Assembly (NCBI RefSeq): GCF_014306625.1
Contig: NZ_JACRYL010000002.1
Location: forward strand, 1 to 64,000
Direction of reading: 5' to 3'
DNA length: 64,000 nt
Source: Pedobacter fastidiosus
GTDB lineage: Bacteria > Bacteroidota > Bacteroidia > Sphingobacteriales > Sphingobacteriaceae
The notes beneath the pieces were generated by a model. The model was not told the origin of the DNA and searched no databases. It was given only the letters and a program-made list of their open reading frames with translations. The position numbers and the translations under genes were made by a program. Shown here piece by piece: positions 53,362 through 62,183 of this stretch. Every line of letters begins with the position of its first letter. The first letter of the stretch is position 1.

Positions 53362-56132
53362 TGAGAATCAGACTTATACTTTCCTTTTGTTTAATAATGA
53401 TGTTTAGCTTCGTAAAAGCGCAACAAACGGAGAAATTATATCTTTCGGGAACAGGAAACGATGATACCGTTAATTGGGATTTTTTCTGCACAGCCGGTGC
53501 GAATTCGGGCAAATGGACAACCATTCCGGTTCCATCAAACTGGGAATTGCAAGGTTTTGGAAAATACAATTACGGTTTTAATAAGGAAGAAAATAAGGGT
53601 AAAGAGCAAGGATTGTACAAATTCAATTTTAAAGTTCCTGCTGATTGGAAAAACCGAAAAATCAATATCGTTTTCGAGGGTTCGATGACCGATACCGAAG
53701 TTAAAATCAATGGTAAATTGGCTGGAGAAATTCATCAGGGTTCATTTTATGTTTTTAAATACGATATTTCAAAATTATTGAAATCAGGTGAAAATTTGCT
53801 TGAAGTAAAAGTATCCAAGCATTCTGCCAATCAATCAGTTAATGAGGCAGAACGAAAAGCCGATTTCTGGATTTTTGGTGGCATTTTCAGACCTGTTTAT
53901 CTGGAATCTTTACCGCAAACGTACATCGATAGAATTCAAATTGATGCCAAAGCCGATGGGAATTTAAATGCTCAACTCGCTTTCACCGGCGAAGCCGATA
54001 AAGTGGAAGTCGAACTTTCCGGTAAGGATGGGAAAAGGTTTGGCGACAGATTTACAATTCCGATTAAGAAAGGAACGCAAACATTAATGTTGAATCATCA
54101 GTTTGCTAAGCCTGAATTATGGTCTTCGGAATTTCCAAATCTTTATACAGCAACTTTTACCTTAATCAAAAATGGAAAGGAAATTCATCAGGTTTCTAAG
54201 AAAATTGGTTTCAGAACTGTTGAAGTAAAAGAGCGTGATGGCGTTTATGTAAACGGCGTAAAAATGAAATTTAAAGGGGTTAATCGCCATTCTTTTTATC
54301 CATCATCGGGCAGAACCACGAGCAAAAAAATCAGCATAGCTGATGTGCTGTTGATGAAAGAAATGAACATGAATGCCGTTCGCATGTCGCATTACCCGCC
54401 TGATGGACATTTTTTGGATGTTTGCGATTCTCTTGGATTATTTGTGATGGATGAACTCGCCGGCTGGCACGGAACTTATGATACGCCAACCGGAACAAAG
54501 TTGATGAAAGAAATGATGCTGAATGATGAGAATCATCCATCGATTATATTTTGGGCAAATGGAAATGAGGGTGGACATAATCGCGAACTCGACCATCTTT
54601 TTCCTGAAGAAGATATTCAGAAACGTGCTGTAATTCATCCGTGGGAAGTTTTTGGCGGATTTGAAACCACACATTACCGTGAGTTTAATTATGGAATTGG
54701 CAATTACGACCATGGCCATAACATTTTAATGCCAACGGAATTTTTGCATGGCATGTGGGATGGAGGTCATGGAGCGGGCATTGAAGATTACTGGAATGCG
54801 ATGTGGAATAACCCGCAATCTGCTGGTGGTTTCCTCTGGGATTTTGCCGACCAGGCTGTTGTTCGTACTGATAAAAACGGCGAATTAGATACCGATGGAA
54901 ACCATGGTCCTGACGGAATTGTTGGTCCTTACCACGAAAAAGAGGGCAGTTTCTTTACCATCAAGGAAGTTTGGAGTCCTGTTTTTGTAGAGAAAAGAGA
55001 AATGTCGGCTGGCTTCAATGGCTCGTTTGTATTGGAAAATCGTTACGCTTTCACTAATCTTAATCAATGCACTTTCGAGTGGAAACTAAAAAAACTAAAA
55101 GCCGGAGCTGATGCTGAATTCAAAGCAGGAAAAGCAGATGCGCCAAATATCAAACCTTTTGAAAAAGGAAAATTACAAATCAATCTTCCGGCAGATTGGA
55201 GGAATTTTGATGCTTTGTATTTAACTGCAAATGCGCCAGATGGCAAGGAATTATTTACCTGGAGTTTTCCAATTGCTCTGCCTAAGGATGATGCAGAGAA
55301 AATTGTGGTAAAAACAGCTTCATCAAAAGTGATTTTAAAGGAAGATGCAAAGGTGTATCAGGTAACAGCTAACGGCATCGATTTAACGTTCGATAAAACA
55401 ACAGGATTACTGCAACAAGCTAAAAACGCTAAAGGTGTGATTCCGTTTTCAAACGGTCCGGTTTTGCAAGAAGGCGTGAATAATTTTAAAAATTTCACGA
55501 CTAAAACGGATGGCGAAAATTTGATTATCTCATCCAAATTTGATAAGAAAGAAAGCTTTAATACCTTGCAATGGACAATTTATCCATCGGGTTGGTTAAA
55601 AATGGAAGTGAAATATTTTCCATCGGCTTACTTTACCACTTTCGTAGGATTGAACTTCTCTTATCCCGAAACTGAAATTAAAGCAGTAGAATATAAAGGA
55701 AATGGTCCGTACCGAGTTTGGAAAAACAGAATGAAAGGACAACAGTTTGGCATCTGGAAAAAGGATTACAACGACTCTGCAACGGGTGAACCAGGTTGGC
55801 AATACCCCGAATTTAAAGGCTATTACTCCAATATGTATTGGTGCGAATTTATTGGAAAACAGCAATCCTTTAAAGTGGTAACAGACAGAGAGGATGTTTT
55901 TTTGAGATTATTTACGCCAAAGAAATCTAAAGATACAGAATACGATAACATAAGTCCGACGTTCCCGACTGGAGATATTTCGTTTATGAACGGAATTTCA
56001 GCAATAGGAACGAAAACTCAAAAACCAGAAACAACAGGGCCGATGGGCATGAAGAATATTTATTATGATTTTGATAAAGACCCAAGCAGGGCGTTGAACA
56101 TGACTTTGTACTTTGATTTTTCAGTGCAGTAG
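53361..56132 (+). CDS. GH2-family glycosidase (second)
   Basis: The 923-residue protein has a signal peptide ending 'SFVKAQQ'. GH2 domains are in order: sugar-binding jelly roll (~30-190, 'WGFFCTAG'-like start to 'FRPVYLES'), Ig-like domain (~190-295) and TIM barrel (~295-580). The acid/base is Glu403 in 'WANGNEGG' and the nucleophile is Glu460 in 'MPTEFLHG'. C-terminal beta-galactosidase-type domains follow. It is distinct from the 16226 GH2, which has a malectin module. Activity may be beta-galactosidase, beta-glucuronidase or another GH2 specificity. It is translationally coupled to the acetylesterase. Confidence 0.88.
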   Translation: MRIRLILSFCLIMMFSFVKAQQTEKLYLSGTGNDDTVNWDFFCTAGANSGKWTTIPVPSNWELQGFGKYNYGFNKEENKGKEQGLYKFNFKVPADWKNRKINIVFEGSMTDTEVKINGKLAGEIHQGSFYVFKYDISKLLKSGENLLEVKVSKHSANQSVNEAERKADFWIFGGIFRPVYLESLPQTYIDRIQIDAKADGNLNAQLAFTGEADKVEVELSGKDGKRFGDRFTIPIKKGTQTLMLNHQFAKPELWSSEFPNLYTATFTLIKNGKEIHQVSKKIGFRTVEVKERDGVYVNGVKMKFKGVNRHSFYPSSGRTTSKKISIADVLLMKEMNMNAVRMSHYPPDGHFLDVCDSLGLFVMDELAGWHGTYDTPTGTKLMKEMMLNDENHPSIIFWANGNEGGHNRELDHLFPEEDIQKRAVIHPWEVFGGFETTHYREFNYGIGNYDHGHNILMPTEFLHGMWDGGHGAGIEDYWNAMWNNPQSAGGFLWDFADQAVVRTDKNGELDTDGNHGPDGIVGPYHEKEGSFFTIKEVWSPVFVEKREMSAGFNGSFVLENRYAFTNLNQCTFEWKLKKLKAGADAEFKAGKADAPNIKPFEKGKLQINLPADWRNFDALYLTANAPDGKELFTWSFPIALPKDDAEKIVVKTASSKVILKEDAKVYQVTANGIDLTFDKTTGLLQQAKNAKGVIPFSNGPVLQEGVNNFKNFTTKTDGENLIISSKFDKKESFNTLQWTIYPSGWLKMEVKYFPSAYFTTFVGLNFSYPETEIKAVEYKGNGPYRVWKNRMKGQQFGIWKKDYNDSATGEPGWQYPEFKGYYSNMYWCEFIGKQQSFKVVTDREDVFLRLFTPKKSKDTEYDNISPTFPTGDISFMNGISAIGTKTQKPETTGPMGMKNIYYDFDKDPSRALNMTLYFDFSVQ

Positions 56133-56133
56133 T

Positions 56134-56222
56134 CCGTCATTGCGAGGAGGCACGACGAAGCAATCTCATTCGAGAAATTAGATTGCTTCAGCTCGCTCAG
56201 ACCCAGCTTCGCAATGACGACC
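56134..56222. repeat. Family-B palindromic element
   Basis: It starts CCGTCATTGCGAGGAGGCAC and ends CTTCGCAATGACGACC, 2 bp after the GH2 stop. Confidence 0.9.
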
Positions 56223-56582
56223 GACTTAACTGGCATATTGAAGAGATAGGTAGAAATAAATTATTGAATGAAATTAATATTCCCGCAGATAACACGTATT
56301 TACGCAGATTAGAAATAATTGTCTGCGAAATCTCCGAAATCTGCGAGAGAAAATTATTAAATAAAGTAGAAAGAGTTTTATCGTTCAGAGGGGTTTGTCA
56401 TTCTAAACAATGGAAAACCAAGTGTAAATAAATCACTGCCAAAACTAGTAAGTGGGCAGGCAAGGAAAGTAAATAAAAACTAACAGATGCTTCGTACCTC
56501 AGCATGACAGCAAATGAAAAAAATAAATAATAAACAGAATCAGTGTAATCACTTAATCGGTGTAATCAACCGCGAAGCGTAA
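56223..56582. repeat. Mixed repeat region before GH78, with a family-A element at 56397-56510
   Basis: The family-A copy runs from GTCATTCTAAACAATGG to CCTCAGCATGACAG and shares the inner GGCAGGCAAGGAAAGTAAAT with the copies near 42723 and 43247. Before it (56283-56352) is a repeat of the CGCAGATT/AATCTGCGAG type. After it (56535-56572) is a short internal repeat of GTGTAATCA. I see no gene here; an 82-codon frame across it is repeat-derived. Confidence 0.7.
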
Positions 56583-59321
56583 ATGAACATTAAAATCTAC
56601 ATAGCGATAATCAGTATCTGGCTACTTCCGTTTTCAAAAGTGGTGGCACAAGTTTCGTTGCAACATACCACCTGCGAGATGCTTGTAAATCCTTTAGGAA
56701 TTGATGTTCAAAAACCTCGTTTGGCCTGGCACATTATTTCAAAAGAAAGAAATGTAATGCAAACCGCTTATCAGGTTTTGGTTGCTTCTACTTTAGAAAA
56801 ATTAAATGCCAACGAGGGCGATTTCTGGGATTCAGGAAAAGTAAATTCTGCTGAATCTATTCATGTAACTTACGATGGAAAAGCATTGACAAGTCGTGTG
56901 AAAGTTTATTGGAAAGTTAAAGTGTGGACAACTGCTGGTCAAAGTGAATGGTCGGCTAATAACTATTTTTCGATGGGTTTGCTTTACTATAAAGACTGGC
57001 CAAAAGGTTGGATAGGTTTCGATAGGGCATTTCCATGGGATAATATTAAAACCGATTCACGCTTATCAGCAAGGTATTTTAGAAAAGAATTTCAAAGTGC
57101 AAAAACCGTAAAATCTGCAACGGCATCTATCATTGGTTTGGGTTTGTACGAACTTTTTATCAACGGAAAAAAAGTGGGCGAAGATGTTTTGTCGCCATCG
57201 CCGACAGATTACACTAAAAACGTAAAATATAACACATACGATGTAACCAATTATATCCAAAATGGAAAAAATGCGGTAGGTGCGATTTTGGGTAACGGTC
57301 GGTTCTTCGCCATGCGCCAGAATGAGAAACCTTATAAAATTAAAACTTTTGGTTTCCCGAAAATGCTGATTAACATCAACATCGTTTATACAGACGGAAC
57401 AACTGCAAATATTGATACAGATAATAGTTGGAAAGGCACCGCTGATGGACCCATCAGAACCAATAACGAGTATGATGGTGAAGAATATGATGCGACAAAA
57501 GAGGCTATCGGATGGAATAAAGTAGGTTTTGATGATAGTAAATGGGCAAAGGCCGAATTTGTTCAGGAACCTACTGGCGTTATTGAAGCGCAAATGAATG
57601 AGAATATGCGGGTGATGAATATGCTAAAGCCAACATCAATCACCAAACTTTCAGGCGGAAGATACATCCTCGATATGGGGCAAAATATGGTGGGTTGGTT
57701 GCAAATTAAAGTGAAAGGTTTGCGAGGAAAACAAATCAAAATGCGTTTTGCAGAATCGTTGCAAGCGAATGGAGAACTTTTTACGGCTAATCTTCGCAAT
57801 GCAAAATGTACAGATTTATATACTTTAAAAGGTGGAGAAACCGAAACCTGGGAACCCACTTTTGCTTATCGCGGTTTCAGATATGTAGAACTTTCGGGCT
57901 ACACTTACCAACCATCGGTAAATGATTTCGTTGGGAAAATGATTTACGACAACATTAAAACGGTTGGAACTTTCGAAACTTCTGATGCTTTAAGCAACCA
58001 GATTTTTAAAAATGCCTGGTGGGGCATCGCTGGGAATTATAAAGGAATTCCGATTGATTGTCCGCAACGTAACGAACGCATGCCTTGGCTTGGCGATAGA
58101 GGCGCTGTGGCTTATGGCGAAAGTTTCGTTTTTGATAATGGACGGTTTTACACAAAATGGTTGCAGGATATCAGAAACTCTCAAAAAGAAGATGGTGCCA
58201 TTCCTGATGTGGCCCCAGCTTTCTGGAGGTATTACAGTGATAACATGACCTGGCCGGGAGCGATGCTTTTGGTTACGGAAATGGTTTACAAGCAAACGGG
58301 AGATGTTTCTGCGGTGCGTGATAATTATCCGGCGATGAAAAAATGGCTTTCGTATATGCAAGACCGCTACATGAAAGATTACATTTTAACAAAAGATAGT
58401 TATGGCGATTGGTGCATGCCTCCGATTACTATTGAGTTTGGTAGAGGAAAAAGTGCAGATAAAAAATATCCATCGGAACTAATTTCAACTGCTTATTATT
58501 ACCATTTCACGCAGTTGATGATTCAATTTGGACAAGCAATTGGAAACCAAGAAGACGTAAAAAATTATCAGCTTTTGGGCGAAAAAATTAAGGATGCTTT
58601 CAACCAAAAATATTATAACGAAAAAGGATATTATGCCTCAAATGCTTTAACGGACAACATCATTCCGCTATATTTTGGCATGGTTGCAAAAGATAAGGTT
58701 GAGGAAGTTTTTAAAAATATTACTTATACTGTTGAGGTTACCAATAAAGGTCATTTAAGTAACGGTTTAGTGGGCATTCAATGGTTAATGCGTTGTTTGA
58801 ATGATTACGGCAGACCGGATTTGGCTTATACTATTGCCACTCAAAAAACATATCCAAGTTGGGGTTATATGGTTGATAATGGCGCAACAACGATTTGGGA
58901 GTTATGGAATGGCAACACCGCCGACCCGAAAATGAACTCGCAAAACCATGTGATGATGCTGGGCGATTTATTAATCTGGTATTACGAAAATCTGGCAGGA
59001 ATAAAATCAGAAAATGGTGCTTTTAAAAAGATTATCATGAAACCTGAAATGATAAACAGCTTGAATTCTGTTAATGCAAGCTACAATTCTGTTTACGGTT
59101 TAATAAAAAGCAGTTATAGCAAAACAGCAAATCAATTTAACTGGAATGTAACTATCCCACCAAATACAACGGCTTTGGTTTACATTCCTGCAAATAATAA
59201 AAGTGATGTTTCTGAAAAATTGAAATCAATAAAAGATTTAAAATTTATAAAAATGGAGAATAACAGAGCGATTTATGAGGTTGGGTCTGGAGATTATTCT
59301 TTTGTGGTGGATGGAAAATAA
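56583..59321 (+). CDS. GH78 alpha-L-rhamnosidase
   Basis: The 912-residue protein has a signal peptide ending 'SKVVAQV'. The N-terminal fibronectin-like domain has 'LQHTTCEMLVNPLGIDVQKP'. Jelly-roll domains follow ('ARYFRKEFQSAKTVKSAT', 'LGLYELFINGKKVGEDVLSP'). The (alpha/alpha)6 catalytic barrel starts near residue 460 with the GH78 signature 'PIDCPQRNERMPWLGDRG' (general-acid region), continuing to 'SYGDWCMPP' and 'GATTIWELWNG'. A C-terminal beta domain closes it. It should release terminal alpha-L-rhamnose from rhamnogalacturonan or its side chains by inversion. A family-B repeat and DUF3826 copy 2 follow. Confidence 0.92.
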   Translation: MNIKIYIAIISIWLLPFSKVVAQVSLQHTTCEMLVNPLGIDVQKPRLAWHIISKERNVMQTAYQVLVASTLEKLNANEGDFWDSGKVNSAESIHVTYDGKALTSRVKVYWKVKVWTTAGQSEWSANNYFSMGLLYYKDWPKGWIGFDRAFPWDNIKTDSRLSARYFRKEFQSAKTVKSATASIIGLGLYELFINGKKVGEDVLSPSPTDYTKNVKYNTYDVTNYIQNGKNAVGAILGNGRFFAMRQNEKPYKIKTFGFPKMLININIVYTDGTTANIDTDNSWKGTADGPIRTNNEYDGEEYDATKEAIGWNKVGFDDSKWAKAEFVQEPTGVIEAQMNENMRVMNMLKPTSITKLSGGRYILDMGQNMVGWLQIKVKGLRGKQIKMRFAESLQANGELFTANLRNAKCTDLYTLKGGETETWEPTFAYRGFRYVELSGYTYQPSVNDFVGKMIYDNIKTVGTFETSDALSNQIFKNAWWGIAGNYKGIPIDCPQRNERMPWLGDRGAVAYGESFVFDNGRFYTKWLQDIRNSQKEDGAIPDVAPAFWRYYSDNMTWPGAMLLVTEMVYKQTGDVSAVRDNYPAMKKWLSYMQDRYMKDYILTKDSYGDWCMPPITIEFGRGKSADKKYPSELISTAYYYHFTQLMIQFGQAIGNQEDVKNYQLLGEKIKDAFNQKYYNEKGYYASNALTDNIIPLYFGMVAKDKVEEVFKNITYTVEVTNKGHLSNGLVGIQWLMRCLNDYGRPDLAYTIATQKTYPSWGYMVDNGATTIWELWNGNTADPKMNSQNHVMMLGDLLIWYYENLAGIKSENGAFKKIIMKPEMINSLNSVNASYNSVYGLIKSSYSKTANQFNWNVTIPPNTTALVYIPANNKSDVSEKLKSIKDLKFIKMENNRAIYEVGSGDYSFVVDGK

Positions 59322-59333
59322 ATATAAATAAGT

Positions 59334-59411
59334 CGTCATTGCGAGGCATGAAGCAATCTTTCTCGCAAATGAGATTGCTTCGGCTGATGAAAAATCAGTC
59401 TCGTAATGACG
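59334..59411. repeat. Family-B palindromic element
   Basis: It starts CGTCATTGCGAGGCATGAAG and ends CAGTCTCGTAATGACG, between GH78 and DUF3826. The inner AATCAGTCTCG end resembles that at 61928-61970. Confidence 0.85.
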
Positions 59412-59428
59412 ATTAAACTATTAAAAGT

Positions 59429-60094
59429 ATGAGAAAAATATTAAAACCATTAATGTTACTAACCTTACTGCTAACCACAGTAAATGCGTTCAGTCAAATA
59501 AAGGATGTGGTTGTACCTGAAGAAATTTTAACCAAAGCAAAGGAATTCGTTTCTGCGTTAAACTTAACCGATGCAACTAAGAAAACTGCTGTCGAAACTG
59601 TTATCGCTATTCATTTAACAACTATTAGAGATTGGCACAATGAGCATCCTGCATCAACCGTTCCTGACGGAATAAATCCGGTTACAGGAAATAAATTAAG
59701 CGATTTGGATAAACAAATCATTGCCGATTCGGCGATGCCGGCAATTGTTCATCAAAATCTAATGGATGGTTTGAAGAAAAATTTATCTCCCGAACAGGTG
59801 GAAACGATTTTAGATAAATACACCATTGGTAAAGTGGAGTTTACGATGAAAGGTTATAAAGCCATCGTCCCTGATTTAACCGCTGATGAAGAGGTAAAGA
59901 TTTTAGGATTTTTAAAACAAGCAAGAGAGCAGGCAGTTGATTATAAAAATATGAAACAAATTTCGGCCATTTTTGAAATTTACAAAACGAAATCAGAACA
60001 AATGCTGAACAATAATGGACGAAATTGGAGAGCGCTTTTTAGTGCTTACACTAAAAAGATAAAAGAGGAGAAAGCGAGTAAAGCGAAGCAGTAA
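59429..60094 (+). CDS. DUF3826 secreted protein (copy 2)
   Basis: The 221-residue protein has a signal peptide ending 'VNAFSQI'. It is helical, with 'LKKNLSPEQVETILDKYT', 'FTMKGYKAIVPDLTADEEVKIL' and 'QAREQAVDYKNMKQ'. These parts align in the same order with copy 1 at 26521 ('LTAQLTNEQVDLVKNGMTYN', 'YQEEILTLTEDQKKQI', 'EAREHAIDA'). The linker 'HPASTVPDGINPVTGNKL' is extra here. It lies between GH78 and a sialidase-like gene. Family identity is fairly clear; function is unknown. Confidence 0.65.
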   Translation: MRKILKPLMLLTLLLTTVNAFSQIKDVVVPEEILTKAKEFVSALNLTDATKKTAVETVIAIHLTTIRDWHNEHPASTVPDGINPVTGNKLSDLDKQIIADSAMPAIVHQNLMDGLKKNLSPEQVETILDKYTIGKVEFTMKGYKAIVPDLTADEEVKILGFLKQAREQAVDYKNMKQISAIFEIYKTKSEQMLNNNGRNWRALFSAYTKKIKEEKASKAKQ

Positions 60095-60113
60095 TGCATT
60101 TTATTTCGCCTTA

Positions 60114-60204
60114 TCGTCATTGCGAGGCACGAAGCAATCTCACATCGGTAGCGATTGCATTAAGATTGCTTCGTACCTCGCATCCGATAGCTATCGGATG
60201 ACGA
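60114..60204. repeat. Family-B palindromic element with nested ATAGCTAT palindrome
   Basis: It starts TCGTCATTGCGAGGCACGAA. Near the right end CCGATAGCTATCGG is inserted between CCTCGCAT and ATGACGA. Confidence 0.85.
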
Positions 60205-60236
60205 CCATTTATAGATAGTTGGTTAACACAAACTTT

Positions 60237-61373
60237 ATGTTAAAAAGAAAAATATACATCACATTAGGACTTGTCTTCGCAGTTGCAATAACTGCCAACG
60301 CACAAGTAGAAAAATGGCAAACTGGAGTCGTGAAGCAAGAATTTCTGTACGATAAAGCACCATTTCCATCATGCCATTCTGCAACCATTGCCGAAACGCC
60401 AACAGGTTTGGTCGCCTCATTCTTTGGCGGAACAAAAGAGCGTAACCCAGATGTGGAGATTTACATCAGTCGCTTTGTAGATGGAAAATGGTTGGCGCCG
60501 GTTTCAGTAGCGAACGGCATCCAGCCTGATGGTAAGAGATTACCAACATGGAATCCTGTTTTGTATCAGGTTCCGGGAGGAGATTTGTTGCTATTCTACA
60601 AAATCGGACCAAAACCATCTGAATGGTGGGGCTTGATGAAAACTTCAAAAGATGGTGGTAAAACTTGGTCTGATGCTAAAAAATTACCCGATGGCTACAT
60701 CGGTCCGGTTAAAAACAAACCGGTTTTATTAAGCAACGGAAATTTGTTTGCACCATCAAGCAGAGAGGGCGATGGTTGGAAAATTCATTTTGAGGTTACA
60801 AAAGATAATGGCAAAACCTGGAGAACAGTCGGGCCATTGCAAGAAAACGGAATTAAAGCCATTCAACCAAGTATTTTGCAATATGGAGACAGGAAACTTC
60901 AAATTTTAGCCAGAACAGCAAACAGAGCAATCGTAGAATCCTGGTCTGAAGATAACGGCGAAACTTGGTCAGCGTTAACAAAAACTTCTTTACCAAATAA
61001 CAACTCCGGAACGGATGCCGTAACGATGAAAGATGGTCGCCATGTGTTGGTTTACAATCATGTTTTGCCTCCCGGTGATTTAGCCAAAGGAGCAAGAACC
61101 CCACTGAATGTTTCGGTTTCGAAAGATGGTAAAAACTGGTCTGCAGCACTAATTTTAGAAGATTCGCCAATTAGCCAATACTCTTATCCTGCAGTGATAC
61201 AAACATCTGATGGTATGTTGCACTTCATTTACACCTGGAGAAGAGAAAAAATTAAACACGTGGTTGTGGACCCATCAAAACTAAAGTTGAAGAAAATTAA
61301 AAATGGTGTTTGGCCAAAGTTAAAAGGTTACACCGCTCCGGTTATTACAGAAACTAAAAGTGAAGAACCATGA
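60237..61373 (+). CDS. Sialidase-family (BNR) exo-glycosidase-like protein
   Basis: This is a 378-residue protein from ATG 60237, which opens the signal peptide 'ITLGLVFAVAITANAQ'; a TTG at 60219 would only add six residues. Asp-box motifs 'TSKDGGKTW', 'TKDNGKTW', 'SEDNGETW' and 'SKDGKNW' mark a six-bladed propeller. 'SCHSATIAETPTGLVASFFGG' and 'ERNPDVEIYISRF' match the sialidase/BNR_2 branch. Relatives in rhamnogalacturonan II loci (GH33) cleave Kdo- or Dha-type sugars rather than sialic acid, a possibility here but not shown. Downstream is repeat-rich DNA and a GIY-YIG gene. Confidence 0.75.
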   Translation: MLKRKIYITLGLVFAVAITANAQVEKWQTGVVKQEFLYDKAPFPSCHSATIAETPTGLVASFFGGTKERNPDVEIYISRFVDGKWLAPVSVANGIQPDGKRLPTWNPVLYQVPGGDLLLFYKIGPKPSEWWGLMKTSKDGGKTWSDAKKLPDGYIGPVKNKPVLLSNGNLFAPSSREGDGWKIHFEVTKDNGKTWRTVGPLQENGIKAIQPSILQYGDRKLQILARTANRAIVESWSEDNGETWSALTKTSLPNNNSGTDAVTMKDGRHVLVYNHVLPPGDLAKGARTPLNVSVSKDGKNWSAALILEDSPISQYSYPAVIQTSDGMLHFIYTWRREKIKHVVVDPSKLKLKKIKNGVWPKLKGYTAPVITETKSEEP

Positions 61374-61399
61374 GAGGAATAAGTCATTTCTTCACCTCA

Positions 61400-61517
61400 T
61401 CGTCATCCGATAGCTATCGGATGCGAGGCATAGCTTGTCCCGACTTTTCGGGAAAGCAATCTCATTCTGCAAAGCCAGATTGCTTCAGCTCGCTCATGTC
61501 CAGCTTCGCAATGACGA
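61400..61517. repeat. Family-B palindromic element with nested palindrome at its left end
   Basis: TCGTCATCCGATAGCTATCG leads into GGATGCGAGG, and it ends GCTTCGCAATGACGA. An extra inverted repeat (TCCCGACTTTTCGGGA) is inserted at ~61438-61453. Confidence 0.85.
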
Positions 61518-61527
61518 CCGCCATAAA

Positions 61528-61559
61528 GTCATTGCGAGGAGGAACGACGAAGCAATCTC
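61528..61559. repeat. Family-B left end flanking GIY-YIG gene 2
   Basis: GTCATTGCGAGGAGGAACGA then CGAAGCAATCTC. It is inverted relative to the end at 61928-61970. Confidence 0.85.
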
Positions 61560-61581
61560 TTTTTAAAATAAATTAACGGAA

Positions 61582-61875
61582 ATGGAAAGAGGCGGATTTG
61601 CTTACATCATGACAAATAAAAATCATGCGGTTTTATATACAGGCGTAACGTCTGATTTGCGAAATAGGGTTTACGAACACATAAATAATGTTTATCCAAA
61701 AAGTTTTACCTCGAAATACAAATGTTATAAATTGGTTTACTATAATTTCTTTTGGAGCATTGAAGAGGCAATTGATGAAGAAAAAAGAATAAAAGGAGGC
61801 AGTAGGATTGCCAAGCTCAAATTGATAAATGAATTTAACCCAAATTGGAATGACCTATTTGAAACATTGGACTAG
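61582..61875 (+). CDS. GIY-YIG nuclease, single-domain (copy 2)
   Basis: The 97-residue stand-alone GIY-YIG domain has 'GFAYIMTNKNHAVLYTGVTS', 'DLRNRVYEH' (catalytic Arg), 'AIDEEKRIKGGSRIAKLKLI' (metal-binding Glu) and the terminal 'NPNWNDLF'. It is clearly paralogous to the gene at 42926. The 22 bp before the ATG separate it from a family-B left end, and the matching inverted family-B right end starts 52 bp after its stop. The whole 443-bp unit therefore has the form of a small element with terminal inverted repeats and one nuclease gene. Cytoplasmic; no other domain. Confidence 0.85.
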   Translation: MERGGFAYIMTNKNHAVLYTGVTSDLRNRVYEHINNVYPKSFTSKYKCYKLVYYNFFWSIEEAIDEEKRIKGGSRIAKLKLINEFNPNWNDLFETLD

Positions 61876-61927
61876 CTTTTTTAAGTCATTGAAAATAAAC
61901 ACGATGACGAAAATTAACCATTCGATA

Positions 61928-61970
61928 GAGATTGCTTCGTTTGATGAAAAATCAAACCTCGCAATGACGG
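61928..61970. repeat. Family-B right end flanking GIY-YIG gene 2
   Basis: GAGATTGCTTCG ... CCTCGCAATGACGG. Its reverse complement matches the end at 61528-61559 in the outer GTCATTGCGAGG and inner CGAAGCAATCTC blocks. Confidence 0.85.
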
Positions 61971-61995
61971 ATTTATCGATTCAACCCATTACCTC

Positions 61996-62093
61996 ATCGT
62001 CATCCGATAGCTATCGGATGCGAGGTACGAAGCAATCTCATTCTACGAGGTCAGATTGCTTCAGCACTCACAAACCCGGCTTCGCAATGACGA
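61996..62093. repeat. Family-B palindromic element with nested palindrome
   Basis: TCGTCATCCGATAGCTATCG then GGATGCGAGGTACGAAGC at the left; it ends GCTTCGCAATGACGA. Confidence 0.85.
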
Positions 62094-62101
62094 CAGCCAT
62101 A

Positions 62102-62183
62102 CCGTCATTGCGAGGCACGAAGCAATCTCATTCTACAGATTCAGATAGCTTCAGCTCGCTCAAGCCAGGCTTCGCAATGACGA
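62102..62183. repeat. Family-B palindromic element supplying a start codon
   Basis: CCGTCATTGCGAGGCACGAA at the left and GCTTCGCAATGACGAG at the right. The ATG in its right end (62177) is the likely start of the esterase gene. Confidence 0.85.

Noticed and set aside
56183..56431. 82-codon open frame before GH78
   Set aside because: Covers repeat remnants of three types and has no recognisable protein features.
61370..61576. 68-codon open frame after the sialidase-like gene
   Set aside because: Entirely made of family-B repeat sequence; no protein-like pattern.
61829..62176. N-terminal extension of the STN-esterase
   Set aside because: It overlaps the GIY-YIG gene end and translates several family-B repeats; a proper signal peptide follows ATG 62177.
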